Of a DNA stretch of 35,457 bases, positions 6,707-17,190 are shown in pieces. The stretch spans positions 1-35,457 of the forward strand of contig CADWAF010004815.1 in NCBI GenBank assembly GCA_902984215.1, in the 5' to 3' direction. Below the pieces are notes generated by a model. That model was not told the DNA's origin. It saw only the letters and a program-made list of their open reading frames with translations, and did not search any database. This stretch comes from Willaertia magna. Its lineage: Eukaryota; Heterolobosea; Eutetramitea; Acrasida; Naegleriidae. The position numbers and the translations under genes were made by a program. Positions within the stretch are counted from its first letter, which is position 1; every line of letters begins with the position of its first letter.

Positions 6707-9625
6707 ATGAATAGTGCGGATTGTAATGCATTATTGAAGAAGGCTAGGACGAGAGGAGGTAAAGAACATCAGCAACAACAGAAATTAAAAGATGAGGAGC
6801 ATAATAAAGAAGATGAAAAACAGCAAAGAGAGGAAAAGATAAAGAAGGTAAAATATATAAATGATTTAAGAGAAGCGGAAAATTTTAAGGAAGAACATCC
6901 CTTCGTAACTGATTTAAATCAAAATACAATATTTATGGTACAAAATCATTATGAAACTGTAAATCCTACTGCTACAAAATTTGTTAAAGAAGAATGGGAA
7001 AAACAATTCTTAGAAGTGACAAGAAAAACATATAAGGCATTGTTATTGGCAAGTTCGAGGAAAAGGATAAGCGAATGGACATCTATGAATCAATTATTAG
7101 AACAAATATTGTATATTACTGGATCAAAGTATGGATTATTAATGAAAGGAATAGTAGAAATACCAAGTACTGATGAATTTGGTAATTCTTATAAAATAGT
7201 TAAACCATATACCCATATTCCTTCACAAAACTCATTCTCAGAGATAAAAGAAAGTATGAAAAACGGAACTATTTATGCATTGGAGGCTATAGCGCTATCT
7301 GGTTTAGAATTTAATGATAACATTAGAAAATTAATTGCCCCTAACTTTTTGAGGTTTCGTGTCACAGGATCTCACGCATTCTTTGTGAAAAGTTATATTG
7401 ATGGAAAACCTCTTATCAATAATTCGTTTTCTTCAAAGTTACAACCACCTGGTCATCCAAATACTAGAACTTTAATTACGATACCTTTTTATTATGGGGT
7501 TGAATGTCTTGGTACTATTGTTCTTGCAAATAGAGAAGATGGCTACACAGAAGAGATGATCCAACCTTTAAGTAGTCTTGGAAATTCAATTGCCTTAATG
7601 ATGAAGCTGTATGATCATCTAGTGGAAATGGAAAGGGATGAAGTATCTTATGCTTCTCTTGCAAATTTCACTTTAGGTGATGGAAAAACCAGAAAATCGT
7701 CACAATCACAAGATTCAATAGATAATCAATCACTTCCTAATAGTTTTATGTCTGATCAGAGTACTAGCAATAACAAGCCATCTCCAATGATAAGAAGAGG
7801 AAGAAGATCTAGTATATCTACTTTGACAGAATATCAACAAAGAAATGGTATTATCAAACCAGAGGATAGAATGGAGGAAATACCATTTCCTTTTGAGAGG
7901 AAATTATCATGTTCTTCTGGTACTTCTACTTCCTCCCTCAACACCTACCCCATATCAGGTACTTCTGACAATATTGACGAAGATGACAATTCTTACTATG
8001 ATGATGAAGAGATTGAAATGTTAAAGTCTGCTGAGCTTTCATTAGCGTTGTTTAAGTCTGTACAGGATAGTATTGTAATTATAGATAATAATTTAATGGT
8101 GACCACTATGAATCCATCTGCAAGAAAGTTCTTTGGTGTTTGTAATAATTTATTTAATGTATCCTCAGAATTTCATATAACTGATTTAATACCTGACAAT
8201 AGTTCAACAGAGTTAGTTTGGAATGAACTTTGTAAGAAAAATGGATTTTCTTGGTTTAAAGGAAAGACACTTGCAAAGTGCAGGACAGTAGAGAATGAAG
8301 GGCGTACAAGTAGAATAGTTCCAATATCATTATCAGTTAGCAGTTTCTTTTTCCAAAATGAAACATATTACGCTCTTATAATAACAGATGAAAGTTCTAA
8401 GGAAGAAATGAAAGAAAAGATGAGATTTATTGCCTATTTATCTCACGAAATAAGGAACCCATTATTTGTCGTTTCCTCAGGGGTCACATCATTGCTAGAC
8501 CACTGCAAGCAATGTCACCTTTGTAACGGACATAGTGGAATTAAGGATTTTAAAGAACCAGATCAATTAGTTGTAAATGCTTTATTTTCATCAATGGAAT
8601 TTATCACGTTGCTTATTAATGATACTATTGATTTAACGAAGTTAGAAAGTGGAAATATGAAAATAACAGAAGCCACGTTTAATATCAGAGAAAAGTTAAA
8701 TCAAATCATTAACATATTAAAAATGTATCAGAATGAGAATAAGTCAATCGGATTTTCTGTAGACAGCAATGTTCCAACTAATTTACATACTGATCCTACT
8801 AAATTACAACAAATTTTAATGAATTTATTGACTAATTCTTGTAAATACACAAAGAAAGGATTTATACATTTACATTGCTCAATGAAAGAACATATTTGTG
8901 AAGACACTGGTATTAAATCGCCTTATATTGATTTTGAAATAAAAGATTCTGGAGTTGGAATTGCTGAAAGTGAATTACCGAAAATGTTTAAGATATATAG
9001 AAGATTTCATCGTAAAGAGTTTGAGGTAACGGGATCAGGCATAGGTCTAGCTTTAAGTAAATTACTTTGTGACATACTCAAAGCTAAAATAACGGTAGAA
9101 TCTACCTTAGGGAAAGGATCTACATTTGTTGTATCTTTACCTTATAAAGAAGCAAAGGAACCTGAAAAGAAGAAGGAAGAAATTGAAACTAAAGAGACAC
9201 CAGCAGTGGTGATAGTTAAACCAAACCCTGAAACATTTCTAAAGGATAAAAGAGTATTAATTGTTGATGATAGTGACATGATTCGTAGATTACTTAAACA
9301 TATGTTGAAGATGTGTGTATGTGAGGAGGCAGAAGATGGCCAAGAAGCCATTCTAAAATGGGAACAAGCTAAAAACGAAGGAAATCCATTTGACTTAATT
9401 TTATTAGATGTTTTAATGCCCGTTCTTTCAGGTCTGGAAGCCACTAAAATACTAAGGAATGAAAAGGGAGCCTCAACCCCAATTATTGCATTGACAGGTA
9501 ATTCTTTACAAGAAGAAGTAAATGAAATGCTAAAAATTGGGGCAAACATTGTTTTAATTAAACCTGTCAAACGCATGGAACTACTTGAAAAGATTGTAGA
9601 AGTGCTGGATAATGTAACGCCTTAA
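6707..9625 (+). CDS. Cytosolic hybrid histidine kinase (GAF-PAS-HisKA-HATPase-REC)
   Basis: This 972-aa protein has no transmembrane segment. Order of parts: a charged Lys/Glu/Gln N-terminus (1-60); a GAF-like sensor (about 125-300); a Ser-rich linker with an acidic patch (about 320-440); a PAS-like domain (about 444-570); HisKA with the H-box SHEIRNP, phosphorylated histidine H580; HATPase_c with the N-box LLTNSCKY, G1 DSGVGI and G2 GSGIGLALSK (from G776); and a receiver domain with IVDDSD, phospho-acceptor D901 in LLLDVLMP, and the conserved TG and KPVKR. All catalytic residues for autophosphorylation and internal phosphotransfer are present. Such kinases pass the phosphate through an HPt protein to a response regulator. 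The signal is unknown. Odd feature: between the two HisKA helices there is an extra loop with C600, C603, H604, C606 and H609. The gene is a single exon. Confidence 0.95.
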   Translation: MNSADCNALLKKARTRGGKEHQQQQKLKDEEHNKEDEKQQREEKIKKVKYINDLREAENFKEEHPFVTDLNQNTIFMVQNHYETVNPTATKFVKEEWEKQFLEVTRKTYKALLLASSRKRISEWTSMNQLLEQILYITGSKYGLLMKGIVEIPSTDEFGNSYKIVKPYTHIPSQNSFSEIKESMKNGTIYALEAIALSGLEFNDNIRKLIAPNFLRFRVTGSHAFFVKSYIDGKPLINNSFSSKLQPPGHPNTRTLITIPFYYGVECLGTIVLANREDGYTEEMIQPLSSLGNSIALMMKLYDHLVEMERDEVSYASLANFTLGDGKTRKSSQSQDSIDNQSLPNSFMSDQSTSNNKPSPMIRRGRRSSISTLTEYQQRNGIIKPEDRMEEIPFPFERKLSCSSGTSTSSLNTYPISGTSDNIDEDDNSYYDDEEIEMLKSAELSLALFKSVQDSIVIIDNNLMVTTMNPSARKFFGVCNNLFNVSSEFHITDLIPDNSSTELVWNELCKKNGFSWFKGKTLAKCRTVENEGRTSRIVPISLSVSSFFFQNETYYALIITDESSKEEMKEKMRFIAYLSHEIRNPLFVVSSGVTSLLDHCKQCHLCNGHSGIKDFKEPDQLVVNALFSSMEFITLLINDTIDLTKLESGNMKITEATFNIREKLNQIINILKMYQNENKSIGFSVDSNVPTNLHTDPTKLQQILMNLLTNSCKYTKKGFIHLHCSMKEHICEDTGIKSPYIDFEIKDSGVGIAESELPKMFKIYRRFHRKEFEVTGSGIGLALSKLLCDILKAKITVESTLGKGSTFVVSLPYKEAKEPEKKKEEIETKETPAVVIVKPNPETFLKDKRVLIVDDSDMIRRLLKHMLKMCVCEEAEDGQEAILKWEQAKNEGNPFDLILLDVLMPVLSGLEATKILRNEKGASTPIIALTGNSLQEEVNEMLKIGANIVLIKPVKRMELLEKIVEVLDNVTP

Positions 9626-9761
9626 TTGGTCAATTAATTAATAATTATTAACCCAACAACATTATTGCACATGCTTACCAAGTTGTTTGAAAATGGCGAT
9701 AGTTTTGTAGAAGTCAACTGGATGGATGGTTAGGCTGAACTCTAAATATCAGTTTAAAAAA

Positions 9762-11678
9762 ATGCGCGAGCTTTCTAACCACCAAAACTATACCATTTTT
9801 CAATACTGTAAAATTGGTAATATTTTGAAAGTGAGAGAGATTTTAGCTCAACAATTGTTAGATGAAGACAGTCCGATTCATCAAGTAGATGAATATGGTA
9901 ATTCACCACTTTATTATGCTTGTTTATGTGGTCATTTAAGATTAGTAAAGTATTTGTGTGAAATGGGAGCAAAAGATGATTCTTTTGGAAGATGTTATTG
10001 GAATGCATTAACGTTAGAAATAAGAAAAGTATTAAAGTTTTATAATGATTATAATTCGTTAAATCAACGTAATAAAATAAATAAAATTCACAGTGACGAA
10101 GAAAATGATGACGAAGATGATTTATTATTATTTTGTTGGAAATGTTTAAAGAAATGTTTATTTCAATCAACTTTACAAAAAGAAGATGACAACAATGAGG
10201 AAAGTAATAAAGAAAATGATACAGAAATGATAAAATTAACATTTGAATTTACAGATCAATTAAAACCAATTACTTACTCTTGTCATCGTTGGCTCATACT
10301 TTCTCGTTGGAAAAATTTCTTTTCTTTTCTTTTTTCAACGCAAACCACAACTAACAGCACAATAACAACAATGAAATCACAATTATCTAATTTAAAGCCA
10401 TTGACAACTGAAGAGATTTCACTAAGTAAATTATCAAATAAACAAATGGAATTAGAGGCAGATAAAAATACAAAAACGCCAAAAGAAAGAATTAAATATT
10501 TTAAAAATTTAAAATTAAAAGTTAATGAAATAAAAGAAAAAGTTAAAAAATTTAATGAAATGAAAGAAAAGAATGAAAAACTAACAATTTTAGAAAATGA
10601 AAAAATTTTAATGAATTGTGAAAATTTAGAGAATTTATTACAAAATAATTTAAAAGTTCCATTTAAAAAGGAATATTTTGATATAATTTTAAGTTGGTTT
10701 TATTTAGGAATATTTACTGATCCAAATATAGTAATTGAAAATAAATTAAATATTTTAGATAAAAATAAATGCTATTTAAACGTAATTAAAAAATTTAATT
10801 CATCACACGAAAAATTTGAATATTTCACAACTTTATATTCTGTATGTCAATATTTAGGAGTTTTTGATTTAGCTAAATTAATTGAAGAAAATGATTTTGT
10901 ATTTTCTAATAGTTATGATTTTAATTGGGATAGTTATTATCAACAATACCAACACGATTTATCAAAGTGTTTCTTTGTAATTGATAATAATTTAGTTAGT
11001 GGTGATGTAGAAATAAATACTTGTCAATTAAAGTTAAATGATTTAATTAAAAAGAGTTGTAATATGAAAATTACAATGGGAAATAAATTTCAACCAATTG
11101 AACAACAACAAGAAGAAAATAATATTGACATGGATAATAATAATGAAAATAATATAACAATATTATGTCACAAATCAATCATTACAGGTAGAAGTATGTT
11201 CTTTAAAGTAATGATTGAGTGTGAATTTGAAGAAGGTATTAAATTTAGAGAATTAGAAAACCAAAACCAAATCCCAGTCATTGAACTACAACAATGTAAC
11301 AATAAGAATACTTTAATCCAATTAATATCATTTGCTTATACAGATCTTACTAACATTAGTTATGAAAATGCAGTTGAATTAATTATCCAAGCAGAACGAA
11401 TTGGTTTTCATAAATTATCTTTACAAATTGAACAATTTTTATTAAAACAAATAAATTATGAAAATGCTTTAGAAATGTATAAAGTTGCAATGTATTTAGG
11501 TTCAATTGCTTTATTGAGAAGAGCTGAAGATGGATTAATGGATTATTATATTGAAGAAATTGGAGGTGGAAGGTTAACGTTGAATGATATGAAAGAGTTT
11601 TTGGAGAATTATAATTGTGATAATAATTCAATTGTTAGACTTTGTTCTTATGTGAAAAATAAAGTGGAAAAAGTATAG
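9762..11678 (+). CDS. Ankyrin-BTB/POZ protein
   Basis: The frame is open from 9726, but the ATG at 9762 follows seven A, like most starts in this window, and is preferred; this gives 638 residues. Ankyrin-like repeats lie near residues 15-75 (YGNSPLYYACLCGHLRLVKYLCEMGA). A first BTB core seems split: its opening strands (YSCHRWLILSRWKNFF) at about 165-190 are separated by a long Lys/Asn/Glu-rich coiled-coil-like insert from the rest at about 310-370. A second BTB near residues 460-535 has the standard HKSIITGRSMFF and later the AVELIIQAERIGFHKL BACK-like helices. The layout resembles ankyrin-BTB proteins of the ABTB1 type, which serve as substrate adaptors for cullin-3 ubiquitin ligases. This role is inferred. 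The stop is TAG. Confidence 0.85.
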   Translation: MRELSNHQNYTIFQYCKIGNILKVREILAQQLLDEDSPIHQVDEYGNSPLYYACLCGHLRLVKYLCEMGAKDDSFGRCYWNALTLEIRKVLKFYNDYNSLNQRNKINKIHSDEENDDEDDLLLFCWKCLKKCLFQSTLQKEDDNNEESNKENDTEMIKLTFEFTDQLKPITYSCHRWLILSRWKNFFSFLFSTQTTTNSTITTMKSQLSNLKPLTTEEISLSKLSNKQMELEADKNTKTPKERIKYFKNLKLKVNEIKEKVKKFNEMKEKNEKLTILENEKILMNCENLENLLQNNLKVPFKKEYFDIILSWFYLGIFTDPNIVIENKLNILDKNKCYLNVIKKFNSSHEKFEYFTTLYSVCQYLGVFDLAKLIEENDFVFSNSYDFNWDSYYQQYQHDLSKCFFVIDNNLVSGDVEINTCQLKLNDLIKKSCNMKITMGNKFQPIEQQQEENNIDMDNNNENNITILCHKSIITGRSMFFKVMIECEFEEGIKFRELENQNQIPVIELQQCNNKNTLIQLISFAYTDLTNISYENAVELIIQAERIGFHKLSLQIEQFLLKQINYENALEMYKVAMYLGSIALLRRAEDGLMDYYIEEIGGGRLTLNDMKEFLENYNCDNNSIVRLCSYVKNKVEKV

Positions 11679-11819
11679 TTGGACAAAGGCAACAAATAAA
11701 AAAATAGACAACTTGGATTTTGGTTTAGAAAGACAAGTTAAGCTTTAATAAAGTAGACAACTTGGTAAATTGTTGTAATCTTCAGAACAGCATGGATTTC
11801 CACAAAAAAAATACACAAG

Positions 11820-13264
11820 ATGAATAAAGGAGAAGAAAGACAATAAAAAAGAGAAAGATAGAATCATTTATTCCGTTAGAAATTATTTATGAAATATCAA
11901 AATATATTGATTACATTATAGATTTTCTCCATTTAGCACAAATTAATAAATATTATTATGAAAATTTATTAATTAAAGAGAATGAAAGAGTTAATGAAAT
12001 ATTTAAATCAATATTTACAGAAATGAACTTTCATCCAAAACCAACTCCAACATTTCCAAATTATTTATTTGATAAATTTCAATCTCTTTCAGTTTGGTTT
12101 AATATGGATGATTTTGCAATATTAAAAAAATTTACAAATCTTAAAACTATACACACTTGGAAAATACCTAATAATTATATTTTTGATAATTTATTAAAAT
12201 TAGAAGAAATTTATATTTACGATAGTGAATTAAATAATAAAAGTTTATCAAAATTAACACAATTAAGGAAATTATCATTGCAGGATTCTAAATTTAATGC
12301 AGATTTAAGTATTCCCAATAACTTACACGACTAAAACTAAATAATTATGCAGTAGATGATGAAATAATTTCGCTCAATATAAACCAATTAAAACATTTAC
12401 AAATATTAACTGTGGCGACAGTTCGTGATAGTGATTATTTAAAAGAGTTGATAAATCTAAAAAAGTTAATAATTTCTCCTTTTAAAAAAACTTTTTTAGA
12501 TTCAAGTAATTTAAAAAACTTGACAAATTTAGAATATTTAGATTTTAATGGTAGAATTAATGATGAAGATTTTAAAAATTTAACAAAATTAAAATACTTA
12601 AAAATTCAGGGATCTTTTTCTGGAAAATTAATTGATTATTTACCTTCTTTGGAAGAATTATATTGTAATTTTAAAAAAATTAAAAATAATAATTCTTATT
12701 TAAAGAATGTCAAAAGGTTAAGTTTACAATGTTGTGAATTAACTGATTTAAAACAGTTTACAAATTTGGTAAAGCTTGACATTAGTTTTACTTGTGATAG
12801 CGACCATTTTAATGGTGAATGCTTTTTACATTTAATTAATTTAGAAAAATTAAATATGAAAAGAAGTGACACAAAGAAAATTAAAGATGAACATTTTATT
12901 AATTTAAAAAAATTGGAGCATTTAAATATTTCATATTGTAAAGGTATTACTGGCGAATGTTTTAAATATTTAACTCAATTAAAAATATTATTTGCAGAAA
13001 AAAGTGAAGTAAAAGAAGAATATTTAGAACATTTACAAAATATATTTAACTCATTGTGATCAAATAGTTAATGGTAAATTCTTATTAAATATGAATAGAT
13101 TAAATGAACTGGAAGTAGGTGAGGATATTTTAATATTTAGAGTTGAAATTGAAAAGACAAAGAAAAGAATTGAAAAAGGTGAATTATTGAAAGAAATTAT
13201 AAAAGAAAAGAAAGAAATTGAGGAAGAAAATACAGATGATGAAGACTATGAGGATGATGAATAA
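11820..13264 (+). pseudogene. F-box/LRR-like gene broken by three frame changes
   Basis: This is a paralogue of the LRR gene at 18492. Its ATG at 11820 is followed by eight codons and a TAA, because one base is missing near 11842 relative to the paralogue. The protein then continues in another frame (FIPLEIIYEISKYI, then LRR-like repeats) to 12334. A second one-base loss near 12325 moves it to a new frame that is open to a TGA at 13057-13059. A third shift near 13058 restores the previous frame for an acidic tail ending at 13264. About 15 leucine-rich units of 22-25 residues (L-x-x-L-x-x-L-x-I/L) are visible, plus an F-box-like N-terminus. No GT-AG introns explain the breaks. I read it as a pseudogene; assembly errors in A/T runs are the alternative. 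Confidence 0.78.
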
Positions 13265-13383
13265 ACATGATTGTTTTTCTCAAAGAGTTTTAATGTGTGT
13301 TCGTTTTCAAAGATCCACCCTTTCACACAACTAATTGTTAAGGTTGATTGTAAACTCATAAAACTGTAAAATTTCAAAAAAAA

Positions 13384-15372
13384 ATGGAAAAGCACGTATG
13401 GTACGGTTCTTGGCAATCTCCAATAAGTACTGAGTTGGCAATATCTTCCAGTATTTCATTTTCTGATATAACAAGTCATCCAACAAATGAAAATTTAATT
13501 TATTGGGTTGAATGTAGACCTAATGAAGGAGGAAAGTATATTTTAATTGAATATAATATTAAAGAAAAGATAATGCGTAATTGTTTTGAAAATTTTGAAC
13601 AATTTAGTGTACGTTCTTTAATTCATGAATACGGTGGAAAATCAATTGTAATTCATGAAGATAATATTTATTTTACAAATTATAAAGATCAATTGATTTA
13701 TAATTTAAAAAATCAAAAACCAATTACACAAAATTCAAATCACAGACATGCAGATGGTGTTTATGATAAAACAAGAAATAAATTAATTTACGTCAGAGAA
13801 GATCATTCTAAGGTAGTTAATGAGAATAATAAACAAGAACCTGAAAATTTAATAGTGTCCATTGATCTTAAGGACAACAAAGAAATTATTTTAGCAAAAG
13901 GAAATGATTTTTATGCCTTTCCAAGACTTTCAAATAGTGGAAATCAATTAACTTATCTTTCATGGAATCATCCTAATATGCAATGGGATAATTCTTATAT
14001 TTATATTGTTAACCTTAATGAAGAAGGAGAACCAATTGAATCTACAAGAAAAAGAATTATAAACAATAATTTAGATAATAATTATGAAGAAAGTTGTGCA
14101 GAACCAAAATTTTCATTGGACGATAAAGAATTATATTTCATTTCAGATAGAACGAATGGTTTTTGGAATTTACACACTTACTCTTTTGAAGATCAAATGA
14201 TTAATAACTTAATGAATAAAGAAGAGGAGATGGGTGGTCCATTGTGGCAAATGGGTAGATGTTGTAATGAACTGTTAAATGATAAAGAGATAATTTGTTC
14301 AGTAAAGGGGAAATTATATATTTTTAATAAGGAAACGAAAGAGTGGAAGAATATTAAATCACCATTTCAATCACATATTTATTTAGCATTATCTTGTGAT
14401 AAATCAAAATTATTTTGTGTTGCAAGTTCACCATTACAACCAACTTCAATCTGTCAATTGGATTTAACAAGTGATAATTATGAAATTACAATTTTAAAAC
14501 AAGCTTTTCATAATACAATTGAAGAGGGATACATTTCCGTCCCAGAAAAGATTGCTTACCCAACTTCTGATAATGAAATTGCCTACGCTTATTATTATCC
14601 ACCAAAGAATAAGGATTATTCAGTTACAGTTGACAGTAATAATGAAAAACCACCACTTATTTGTTTTGTTCATGGAGGACCAACCAGTTGTGTTTTTACA
14701 GATTTTAATTTTAAAACATTATACTGGACAACACGTGGTTTTGCTGTTTTACATTTAGATTATAGAGGAAGTACTGGTTATGGTAGAAACTATAGAAACA
14801 GTTTATATAAAAGATGGGGAATAGCAGACGCACAAGACGCTTGTCACGGTGCTTTATATTTAGTGGATAAAGGTCTAGTTGACAAAAAAAGATTGGTAAT
14901 TAGTGGTGGAAGTGCAGGTGGCTTTACCGTTTTAAATTGTCTATGCTTCTTTAATAACAGCTTTAAAGAAAAGATATTTTCAGCTGGTGCTTCTTATTAT
15001 GGTATTTCAGATATGGAAATATTTGTTAAAGATGCAATTAAATTTGAATCAAGATACATTTATAATTTAATTGAAAAGGAGAACTTAAAAGAAAGATCAC
15101 CAATTTATTATGTTGATAAATTAAATGTTCCAATCGTATTATTTCAAGGGGATGAAGATAAAATTGTTTTACCAAATCAAAGTGAAATGATGTATGAAGC
15201 TGTAAAGAAGAAGGGAATTCCAGTTTGTTATTGTTTATTTAAGGGAGAACAACATGGATTTAGAAAAGCAGAAAATATTAAAACGTGTTTGGAAGGAGAA
15301 TATTATTTTTATTGTAAAGTTTTGGGAATTGAAAATAATGTTGAATCATCCATTAAGATTGATAATTTATAA
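13384..15372 (+). CDS. S9 family serine peptidase (prolyl oligopeptidase/acylaminoacyl-peptidase type)
   Basis: 662 residues from an ATG preceded by nine A. The N-terminal 390 residues form a beta-propeller-like region (repeats such as NLHTYSFEDQMI and LYFISDRTNGFWNLH, the latter typical of S9C enzymes). The C-terminal alpha/beta hydrolase begins around residue 410. HGGPTS is the oxyanion loop. The catalytic triad is S510 in GGSAGG, D592 in GDEDKIV and H624 in EQHGF. The spacing and the HGGP...GSTGYG pattern place it in the S9C-like group of cytosolic exopeptidases that release dipeptides or acylated amino acids from short peptides. There is no signal peptide or membrane anchor. The exact substrate is unknown. 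All catalytic residues are intact. Confidence 0.93.
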   Translation: MEKHVWYGSWQSPISTELAISSSISFSDITSHPTNENLIYWVECRPNEGGKYILIEYNIKEKIMRNCFENFEQFSVRSLIHEYGGKSIVIHEDNIYFTNYKDQLIYNLKNQKPITQNSNHRHADGVYDKTRNKLIYVREDHSKVVNENNKQEPENLIVSIDLKDNKEIILAKGNDFYAFPRLSNSGNQLTYLSWNHPNMQWDNSYIYIVNLNEEGEPIESTRKRIINNNLDNNYEESCAEPKFSLDDKELYFISDRTNGFWNLHTYSFEDQMINNLMNKEEEMGGPLWQMGRCCNELLNDKEIICSVKGKLYIFNKETKEWKNIKSPFQSHIYLALSCDKSKLFCVASSPLQPTSICQLDLTSDNYEITILKQAFHNTIEEGYISVPEKIAYPTSDNEIAYAYYYPPKNKDYSVTVDSNNEKPPLICFVHGGPTSCVFTDFNFKTLYWTTRGFAVLHLDYRGSTGYGRNYRNSLYKRWGIADAQDACHGALYLVDKGLVDKKRLVISGGSAGGFTVLNCLCFFNNSFKEKIFSAGASYYGISDMEIFVKDAIKFESRYIYNLIEKENLKERSPIYYVDKLNVPIVLFQGDEDKIVLPNQSEMMYEAVKKKGIPVCYCLFKGEQHGFRKAENIKTCLEGEYYFYCKVLGIENNVESSIKIDNL

Positions 15373-15513
15373 ATTTTAGCTGTTTTGCACTAATTATTAT
15401 TATTTTGTAAATTTTGTTACACCAAATTTTTGAACTTAAATTTTGTAATTTACTTTAACCTTTACAAAAACAAACAAAAATTAAAAATATTAAAAAATAT
15501 TAATAAAAAAAAA

Positions 15514-16170
15514 ATGTTGTCAAACACCACTAGTAGTGATAGTAATAATAAAACAACTTTATCTTCCGAAATTATTAATGACAATAATAATAATAACGGT
15601 AATAATAATGAAAACGAAAAGAATGGATTTAAAATTAATGAAATAATTGGAGATTTATTTTCATCTCAAGATTCTCTTTGTCATTGTGTAAGTGAAGATT
15701 TAAGTATGAGTAAAGGAATTGCATTATTATTTAAAAATAAATTTAAAAAAGTAAATGAATTAAAAGATCAAAATTGTAAAACTGGTGGAATGTGTTTTTT
15801 AAAAGAAGAAAATAGATTTATTTATTATTTAGTTACAAAACAAAGATATTTTTATAAACCAACTTATGAAACTTTAGAAAATAGTTTAAAATGTATGAAA
15901 GAACATATTTTACAAAATAATGTTAAAAAACTTTCAATGCCTTTAATTGGTTGTGGTTTAGATAAATTACAATGGAATAATGTCAAGGAAATTTTAGTAA
16001 AATTATTTAAAGATACAGATTTAGAAATTACAGTTTATAAATTAGATAATAACGATTCTAATAATAATAATAACAAAAATAATAAACAAAAGAATAATAA
16101 CAATTATAACAAGAGAAAGAACTATAAAGGAAATAACAATAATAAGAATGAAAAGCAAATAAAAAAGTGA
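15514..16170 (+). CDS. OARD1: TARG1/OARD1-like macrodomain ADP-ribose hydrolase
   Basis: 218 residues from the ATG at 15514 (ten A upstream); the frame is open further upstream but has no ATG there. An Asn-rich N-terminus leads to a macrodomain at about 45-180. It matches the TARG1 group along its whole length: IIGDLF, LCHCVSEDLSMSKGIA, FIYYLVTK, KPTYETLENSL, then MPLIGCGLDKLQW. The two residues that define TARG1 chemistry are present: K109 (in VTK) and D150 (in GLDKLQW), equivalent to the nucleophilic lysine and the catalytic aspartate of the human enzyme. The family removes ADP-ribose from glutamate/aspartate and acts on DNA ADP-ribosylation and O-acetyl-ADP-ribose. The C-terminus is a long Asn/Lys tail rich in NNNK, probably disordered and basic. 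It converges with the NHL-like gene with a gap of one base. Confidence 0.92.
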   Translation: MLSNTTSSDSNNKTTLSSEIINDNNNNNGNNNENEKNGFKINEIIGDLFSSQDSLCHCVSEDLSMSKGIALLFKNKFKKVNELKDQNCKTGGMCFLKEENRFIYYLVTKQRYFYKPTYETLENSLKCMKEHILQNNVKKLSMPLIGCGLDKLQWNNVKEILVKLFKDTDLEITVYKLDNNDSNNNNNKNNKQKNNNNYNKRKNYKGNNNNKNEKQIKK

Positions 16171-16171
16171 T

Positions 16172-17099
16172 TTAATTAAAAATCTTAATTTCATTTGCAT
16201 GATTTTCTGAAATGTATAAATTTCCATCACAATCAATATCAATAGAAATTATTCCAGTAAAATTACAATCAACAACTTCTTTAATCAATTCTAAAGAATT
16301 ACAATCAAAAATAAAAACCTTCTTCATTCCATAACTACAAACCAATAAATGATTTGTTTTATCATTAATAATTATCCCAGCAGCTCCATCAATTTCTTTA
16401 AAAGATTTAATTAACGTTCCACCACCTAATAAGGAGAACTTTGAAATGGATTTTAACTTTAAACTTGTTGAAAAAAAGTAATCATTGTTGAAGAGTGCAA
16501 TACTCCATGGTTCAATTATATGTTCATTCTTTATTTCTTTAATGATTTGACCGTTTTGTTTATTTAAAATACTAATTTTACTTTGATTACGTTCAACACA
16601 ATAAATTAAATTTTTATCAATTACAAAATTTGTAATCCAATGAAAAGTACCACTAAATTTTTTTACAAATTCAAATTTCGCTGTCTTAACATTATATTTA
16701 TAAAAATAAATAACATTTTGATTTAAACCTGCAATAAACATCATTTTCATTATTTGGATCTAATCCAATCGTTGTACAAGAACCTCCAGAGATTTCAATA
16801 TTTGAAATGTGTTCTCTTGTCAAACGTTTAAAGACACTTACATGAGAAAGAGATAAAGAAGCAATAAATATAAATTTTTGGTTTGTTTTAACGTCATAAG
16901 GGCCAGAGATATCTTTATGTTTTAGAGTGTGAATTAAATTAAAATTTTCTGAATATTGTTTTTTAAATAATTTATTATTTCTGAATTGTTGAATTAAATA
17001 GTTGTAGAGTAATGAAGTGGTACAATGAGTAGAAGAATAGTTGTCATATGATGGTTCTTTGAAAGTAAAATAAATATCTTGCAAATGTTGACGAGACAT
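16172..17099 (-). pseudogene. NHL-like beta-propeller protein with one frame break
   Basis: The ATG at 17097-17099 follows eight A. The first frame codes 133 residues and ends at 16698; the second, overlapping frame continues the protein to 16172. Dropping one T in the TTT run at 16736-16738 (AAA on the + strand) joins them into about 309 residues with no lost sequence, giving an unbroken propeller strand at the seam (GLDPNNEND to AGLNQNVIYFY). Repeats of about 40 residues (GPYDVKTNQKFIFIASLSLSHVSVF, WSIALFNNDYFFSTS, GIISIDIDCDGNLYISE) fit an NHL/6-bladed propeller. In this family the repeats bind protein or RNA. No catalytic residues are apparent. It is either a recent pseudogene or a one-base assembly error. 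It lies immediately downstream, on the minus strand, of the 5S/tRNA pair. Confidence 0.68.
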
Positions 17100-17190
17100 T
17101 TTTTTTGTAACTTACAACGAATAAACAATTACAAATTTTGTAAAAACAATACCATTAATTATACAAATTTCTTAAAAATAAAAAGAGAGT

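Noticed and set aside
9142..9576. 144-aa minus-strand ORF
   Set aside because: It is antisense to the receiver domain of the histidine kinase, whose motifs are complete in the plus frame.
11820..13264. Introns or programmed frameshifting to explain the broken LRR gene
   Set aside because: No GT-AG pair fits the three seams and no slippery motif is present; one-base losses relative to the paralogue explain them.
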